From: Gongronella butleri
Lineage: Eukaryota > Mucoromycota > Mucoromycetes > Mucorales > Cunninghamellaceae
NCBI GenBank assembly: GCA_025201375.1
Contig: JAIWZP010000003.1
Span: 1,178,001-1,242,000 of the forward strand
DNA: 64,000 nucleotides
Reading direction: 5' to 3'
In this document: piece by piece, positions 59,968 to 64,000 of the stretch
Layout: each line of letters opens with the position of its first letter
How positions within the stretch are numbered: the first letter of the stretch is position 1
Notes under the pieces: generated by a model
What the model saw: the letters and a program-made list of their open reading frames with translations, nothing else
Databases searched by the model: none
Told to the model about the DNA's origin: nothing
Program-made: the position numbers and the translations under genes

Positions 59968-60724
59968 CTATTGGTATTGCAGGGCGAGGTGGACAAAGTA
60001 TTGGTGCAAGCGATTGTCCGGGGTGAGTTCCGGGTGGAAGGCCGTGGCCATGAGGTGTTGCTGGCGGACAGCAACAATGGTCTCAGCATCGGTGTTGCCG
60101 ACCTTGGCTTCGAGGCGGCAGAGGATTTCGACATTTTCCTCATCGAGGATCTTTGTGATGATGGGTGCGCGGATGAAGACGGCCTTGAAGGGCTGCTTGT
60201 CGCCGAGGATGGAGGGGAAGTGCAAGTCGGTAGTGAACGAGTCCTTTTGGCTGCCGAATTGGTTGCGATTGACGCAGATACGCAGGCCACCCAGCAATTC
60301 CTGGCCGCCCTTCTTTGTGCTCGTGGCCTCGTCGGCCAGCATGATCATACCAGCGCACGTGCCCCACGTCGGCTTGTTGCGAACAAAGTCGCGCAACGGC
60401 TGCAGCATCCCGCAGCGCTCGGCAATCAAAGCCATCGCACTCGATTCGCCACCGGGAATAATCAAACAGTCCACGGACGCCAATTGCTCCTTGGTGCGCA
60501 CGGCAATGATGTCCTTGACACTGGGAATCGAACGAAGCATATGCATGTGTTCAATGAAGGCACCTTGCAGGGCTGCAGACGAGAGAAAAATGAAAAAAAG
60601 AAACAAAAACCCGTTAGTCTTGGATCCAACCACGAGATCCGCCTCTTTTGTTCTGTTCTTTTGCATTTCTCGTCTTACCAAGCACGCCCACGGTCACTTG
60701 AGTCTTGGGATTGGCGGTCACCAT
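59968..60724 (-). CDS. SNO1: Pyridoxal 5'-phosphate synthase glutaminase subunit (PdxT/SNO)
   Basis: Two exons, complement(59968..60572, 60679..60724), 216 residues. It hydrolyses glutamine and passes ammonia to PdxS/SNZ for vitamin B6 synthesis. The spliced start VTVGVLALQGAFIEHM is the PdxT signature. LIIPGGESSAMALIAERCG binds glutamine, WGTCAGMIMLAD holds the nucleophile Cys, and TAFHPELTPDNR supplies the catalytic His and Glu. All catalytic residues are present. The SNZ partner is not in this window; in yeast SNO and SNZ genes are paired, so this is a departure from that arrangement. Confidence 0.96.
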
Positions 60725-61339
60725 GGTATAGATAAAAGAAAAAGATACGAAAGTGAAAGAAAAGAAAAAAAAATTAAGTGGAAAAAAGAGCTGTCTTCAA
60801 AAGGCAAGCAAGTGACTCAAGCTGAGTGAGGATCCCGCCTTTTATTGGTCAATTCTGCAGCCGATCTCCATTGGCATTGGCATTGTGGGAAAAATATCAT
60901 TGGCAACCCGGCATTCCGGCGTTAAAAAAGTCAGGCACGGACCTTGCATGATCGAAAAATGTCACCAATTTCCTCCGTCCTCCCGGCGGCACGTCGCGTG
61001 GCACGAGTGACACCCAAATTTCTCGCCTGTCATGATGTGACGCGCGTGGAACGACCGATTTAAGCGTGCAGCGCTCTGTTTCTCGTGGTCACGCGGCTTT
61101 GTGTGCCTTTTCTCGACACTCCATTTCAACAAAGGGGGTGGGGAAGGCGCGTGTGAACGATTTGCGCTGGTGTGCCATCCAGGATCGCGCGCAATTTACA
61201 TGTTTTCAGATCTGTACTTTAGCGTGTCAAAAAAAATACCAGCATATGATCATTTTGCCGCCTCCAAGCTGATCTAATCGATCGCGATTTAATCAAGCGG
61301 CACGTTCACGCTAGTCTATCTGTGCATGAAATGCCTTGC
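60725..61339. other. Intergenic 5' of SNO, no gene seen
   Basis: Begins with the purine-rich SNO leader and a CCAAT-like and TATA-like pair on the minus strand near 60840 (CCAATAAAAGGC). No supported gene. Confidence 0.45.
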
Positions 61340-62190
61340 CTGTATTATTTTGGCTTTGGGATTTCACTAGCAAACGCGAAAATCGAAATTTCTCAAGGCT
61401 GAGCAACCAGATTCACGAAAAAACTTGGCAATATCGTATTCTTGAGTCGATTATCCACTGGTCTGAATTTGGAGCCATATAGTCAGGCTCATTGGGAGAA
61501 AAGCGTAAAACATTGTTTTTGCTCTGGGTATTTACTATCAAACACGAACCTCGAGATGTCTCGAGATGAAGTGATCCGATTCGCGAAAAAAAATTAACAC
61601 GGCTGAAGGATTGTGTCTACCATCAACTGGTCCAAATTTGGCACCAGGTGCGCAAGTTTCTGATGAAGCGCCAGTTTCATAGGCGTAAAGGGAGTAAAAT
61701 CATTACCATTTGGTCCCGTACTGCGGCAACAGCTGCGCGCCCCGACGCGTGAATAACTTCAAACGAAGCAGCGGTCAAACGCGGTGAAAGCGCTTGTATT
61801 TTGGGCACATCGCGTCGTATTCTCGGTGAGTTAGCTTTCAGGGATCGCTTTGATCCTGGTTTGGCCCTGATTTCACGCAAAATGCATTTTCTCAGGACTG
61901 AGTGATCCGATCTCTGAAAAAACTTGACATCGTCGGCTTTTTGTCTTCAGCGTCCACTTGCTCAAATATAGGACCCGATGAGCAAGATCCGGAGAACGCG
62001 CCCTGCTAAAAGGAGGGTAAGTACTTTACCGTCTTTATGGTGGCGTACGCAGCGGCCCAACGTATCGACGCGCGAGTCACCTCAAATGAATTTGCAATCA
62101 AAGGAGGGGAAGAAAACGCTTGTGGAGACAACATCGATTTGAGATTCGGCGAGTTGGGGTGCAATGGCTCTGATATCCCATATTTTCGAG
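61340..62190 (+). repeat. Degenerate tandem repeat, about 320 bp period
   Basis: At least two and a half diverged units. Each contains, in order, a TTTCAC(TA)GCAAACGC-like start, CTCA-G-CTGAG(C/T)-A-CC-GATT/CG-GAAAAAA-CTTG, TCCACT(G/T)-TC-AAT-T-GGA and, in the later two, a CGTAAAGGGAGTAAAATCATTACC-like block (61684 and about 62008), then TCACCTCAAA-GAA-T-GC-ATCAAA. No open frame is preserved between units. Confidence 0.6.
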
Positions 62191-62279
62191 AAAGAAGATG
62201 AAGAAGGGGAGAAAGAGAGTCTAATGGAAGGCGAGCTTACCGTATTGCATACAGTATTAGCAATAATGTGAAATAAAAA

Positions 62280-64000
62280 TCGGGGGTTGATCAAGTGGGC
62301 TCCGAGCAAGTGGCGATCAGAATCTACAGTAATGTTAGAATATGGAATAATTTCTCAATCGCTTTTGTTCATGCTCCCGTGAAACTGAGTTCATCATTCG
62401 ATGGGAAATCGAATCCTACGTCATTGGTATGATATGAAAGTAGCAACAACACGTTGCGGTTTGTCTAGTCCCGTTGCCAGGAAACCTGGGCTTGAAATCT
62501 TTGAATGCATTGTGCCAGCGTACAAAATCCGTCCATCGGGTCAGTTGTGCGGACGAGAACTGTTGTTCGAGCTTGTCTTTTTTCAACAGTACAAGTTTTA
62601 CCCCCCCCCAGTGCAAGGCAATGAAATCGAGAAAATTACCATTACAGCATTTTTCTACAGTTTGTTGGTCGTTTTGTCAACAAGATCTCAAGTTACTATG
62701 AGATTGGCTTGTTTTCGTGATTGCTCATGCAAATGAGCCCACTCTTGCAACATTGCGGCCACTGCATGGCGTGCAAGCACGATTTTAAGAAACGTGGATT
62801 TTCCAAGGGGTACAGTCATGGATTTGAAAACGGTCAAATTTGGGTCCTCAGATTGCCACGCCATTCACCCACATGGTAATCGCAACTTGGAAACCAATAC
62901 AAATGCAATAAAAACTTGCGTTGCATCGGCTGGTTGTCGCGTAAAATGCAATTTGCTTCTTTCTTTCGCGTCAAGGTCAAGTCGACGAAAATTGGTCTGA
63001 GAGCCGCGAAACAGAGACCAACAGAACGAGAACATCCTGCCGCATACGTGGATAGCAATGATCACTGCAAAAACGCGTTCTAGGCAGAATTAACGCGATC
63101 AGCCTGTCTGCGGCGCAACTTGGACGCGTGATAAACCGCGTCAGACGACACGTGGCACGCGCCTAATCCTAATCAACTCCATGCTTCTGGTGTGTCTCTT
63201 GTTAATAAACGCGTCAGCACGGCTCTTTGGACGCGTTCGTCCGGCGCAATTCGCCTTTGAAAATAATTCTAAAATTGCTCATTGCTCGTCAGCGCGCAGA
63301 TGGATCGCCCTCGTTTTTGCCGTTCCCGATGGTTTTCCTCAGCGATTCATCTTGTGTGCAAGTTTGGCGGAATTCTGGTGACCCATTTTTTCAATTTCTG
63401 TTTTGGAGCTCGCCAGGACTTATTTTTGATTTTGGGCGTGGCGTGTTGCAACGATTTCTGACTGCGGCAAATTTGGGTCCTAGCCGGTTTTCGAGCTTGC
63501 CTTTTCAACCTGGAGGTGTTTTGGAGTTGATCGACCAGATTGGTCCTCGAGCAAATCGCGATTTTAGTTGTTTTACTAAATTTCCCACCATGCCATCGAT
63601 TTGCATCTTTGAAGCACCGGTAAACCGCATGCCACTGATGCAGACGCGAATCCTGCATCTTTTACGACACTGGGATCTGGCGTCTTTAAAGATTGTTGCT
63701 GATCAATTCGTGATTAAAATTTTTGAACCACTTTTTAAAGCGTGCGCATCTGCGTCATTGATGTCCACCATGCGTGGATCATATATTGATTGAACGTGCT
63801 GCTCCCGAAAAAAGTGTATTCAAGCCGTTTGATCGGCAGATTGGCGAGTAATGGATCAAATTCATAAAATTGCTGCAACATTGTCGACTTTTTTTTTCCA
63901 AGCTGCCAAAAAGTGACTTGTGCGCACAGACATGCTCACATACTCCAGCTCGCAGTGCCCAGTTTCATCATTTGTCAAGACACACTTACACATTAAAAAA
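62280..64000 (+). repeat. Satellite-like repeat family, island R5
   Basis: Fifth copy, same orientation, reaching the window edge. It opens with the tail of a preceding unit (GTTGATCAAGTGGGCTCCGAGC at 62287), enters a full unit at about 62540 (GTCCATCGGGTCAG), has its ACGCGTCAGCACGG core at 63210, and reaches the equivalent tail again at about 63522 (GTTGATCGACCAGATTGG), a period of about 1235 bp. A 188-codon frame at 63227-63793 aligns loosely with frames in R3 and R4, but I do not call it coding. Confidence 0.8.

Noticed and set aside
59815..60735. 306-codon plus-strand frame
   Set aside because: Antisense to PdxT/SNO, which has complete catalytic motifs on the other strand.
63227..63793. 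188-codon frame in island R5 as a repeat-encoded protein
   Set aside because: Frames in the equivalent part of R3 and R4 align only as expected from DNA similarity; stops and shifts break it in other copies. A Ka/Ks test over many copies would be needed to revive it.

Overview
The window is nuclear DNA of a filamentous, probably early-diverging (non-Dikarya) fungus. This rests on short GT-AG introns (about 50-120 bp) in nearly every gene, a fungal gene set (COQ6, FLX1-type carrier, VRG4, DAL5-type permease, SNO/PdxT, class III chitinase, XanA-like dioxygenase), and genes rare or absent in Ascomycota and Basidiomycota, above all a gamma-secretase PEN-2 subunit. I cannot name the genus. Many introns carry long A or T homopolymer runs.

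Layout. 1-1.35 kb is repeat DNA. 1.7-12.0 kb is a dense block: a J-protein with a degenerate HPD motif (-), ribosomal protein uS12/RPS23 (-), a Nab2-type CCCH zinc-finger protein (+), a coiled-coil CxxC protein (-), gluconokinase (-) and DNA polymerase kappa (-). 12-14.4 kb is a repeat island. 14.4-20.7 kb holds COQ6 (+), a mitochondrial FAD/folate carrier (+) and the PKA catalytic subunit (-). 20.7-23.4 kb has no supported gene. 23.4-25.8 kb is a 12-exon DAL5-family permease (+). 25.8-32.8 kb is a gene-poor transposon graveyard: a 2.7 kb element with long inverted repeats, a TA-flanked 220 bp MITE, a frameshifted HMG-box-like fragment, many TACAGTA/TACTGTA words and another repeat island. 32.8-44.9 kb holds class III chitinase (-), a TauD-family dioxygenase close to xanthine dioxygenase (+), PEN-2 (-) and the giant DOP1/Dopey gene (+). 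45-52.3 kb has two transcription factors (C2H2, then bHLH-zipper), each behind 2-3 kb of non-coding DNA. 52.3-58.4 kb is non-coding with a repeat island. 58.4-60.7 kb holds a GDP-mannose transporter (+) and PdxT/SNO (-). 60.7-64 kb is repeats.

How the genes relate. COQ6 is a flavoprotein of mitochondrial ubiquinone synthesis and its tandem neighbour is the carrier family that brings FAD into mitochondria. VRG4 and DOP1 act in the Golgi, PEN-2 in intramembrane proteolysis. XanA and the DAL5-type permease could both serve purine nitrogen use. PKA and the Msn2-like C2H2 factor belong to one stress pathway in yeast. None of this is shown to be co-regulated here.

The most unusual feature is a roughly 1.22 kb repeat unit, found in five separate islands that all lie in the same orientation and, where boundaries are visible, join head to tail.
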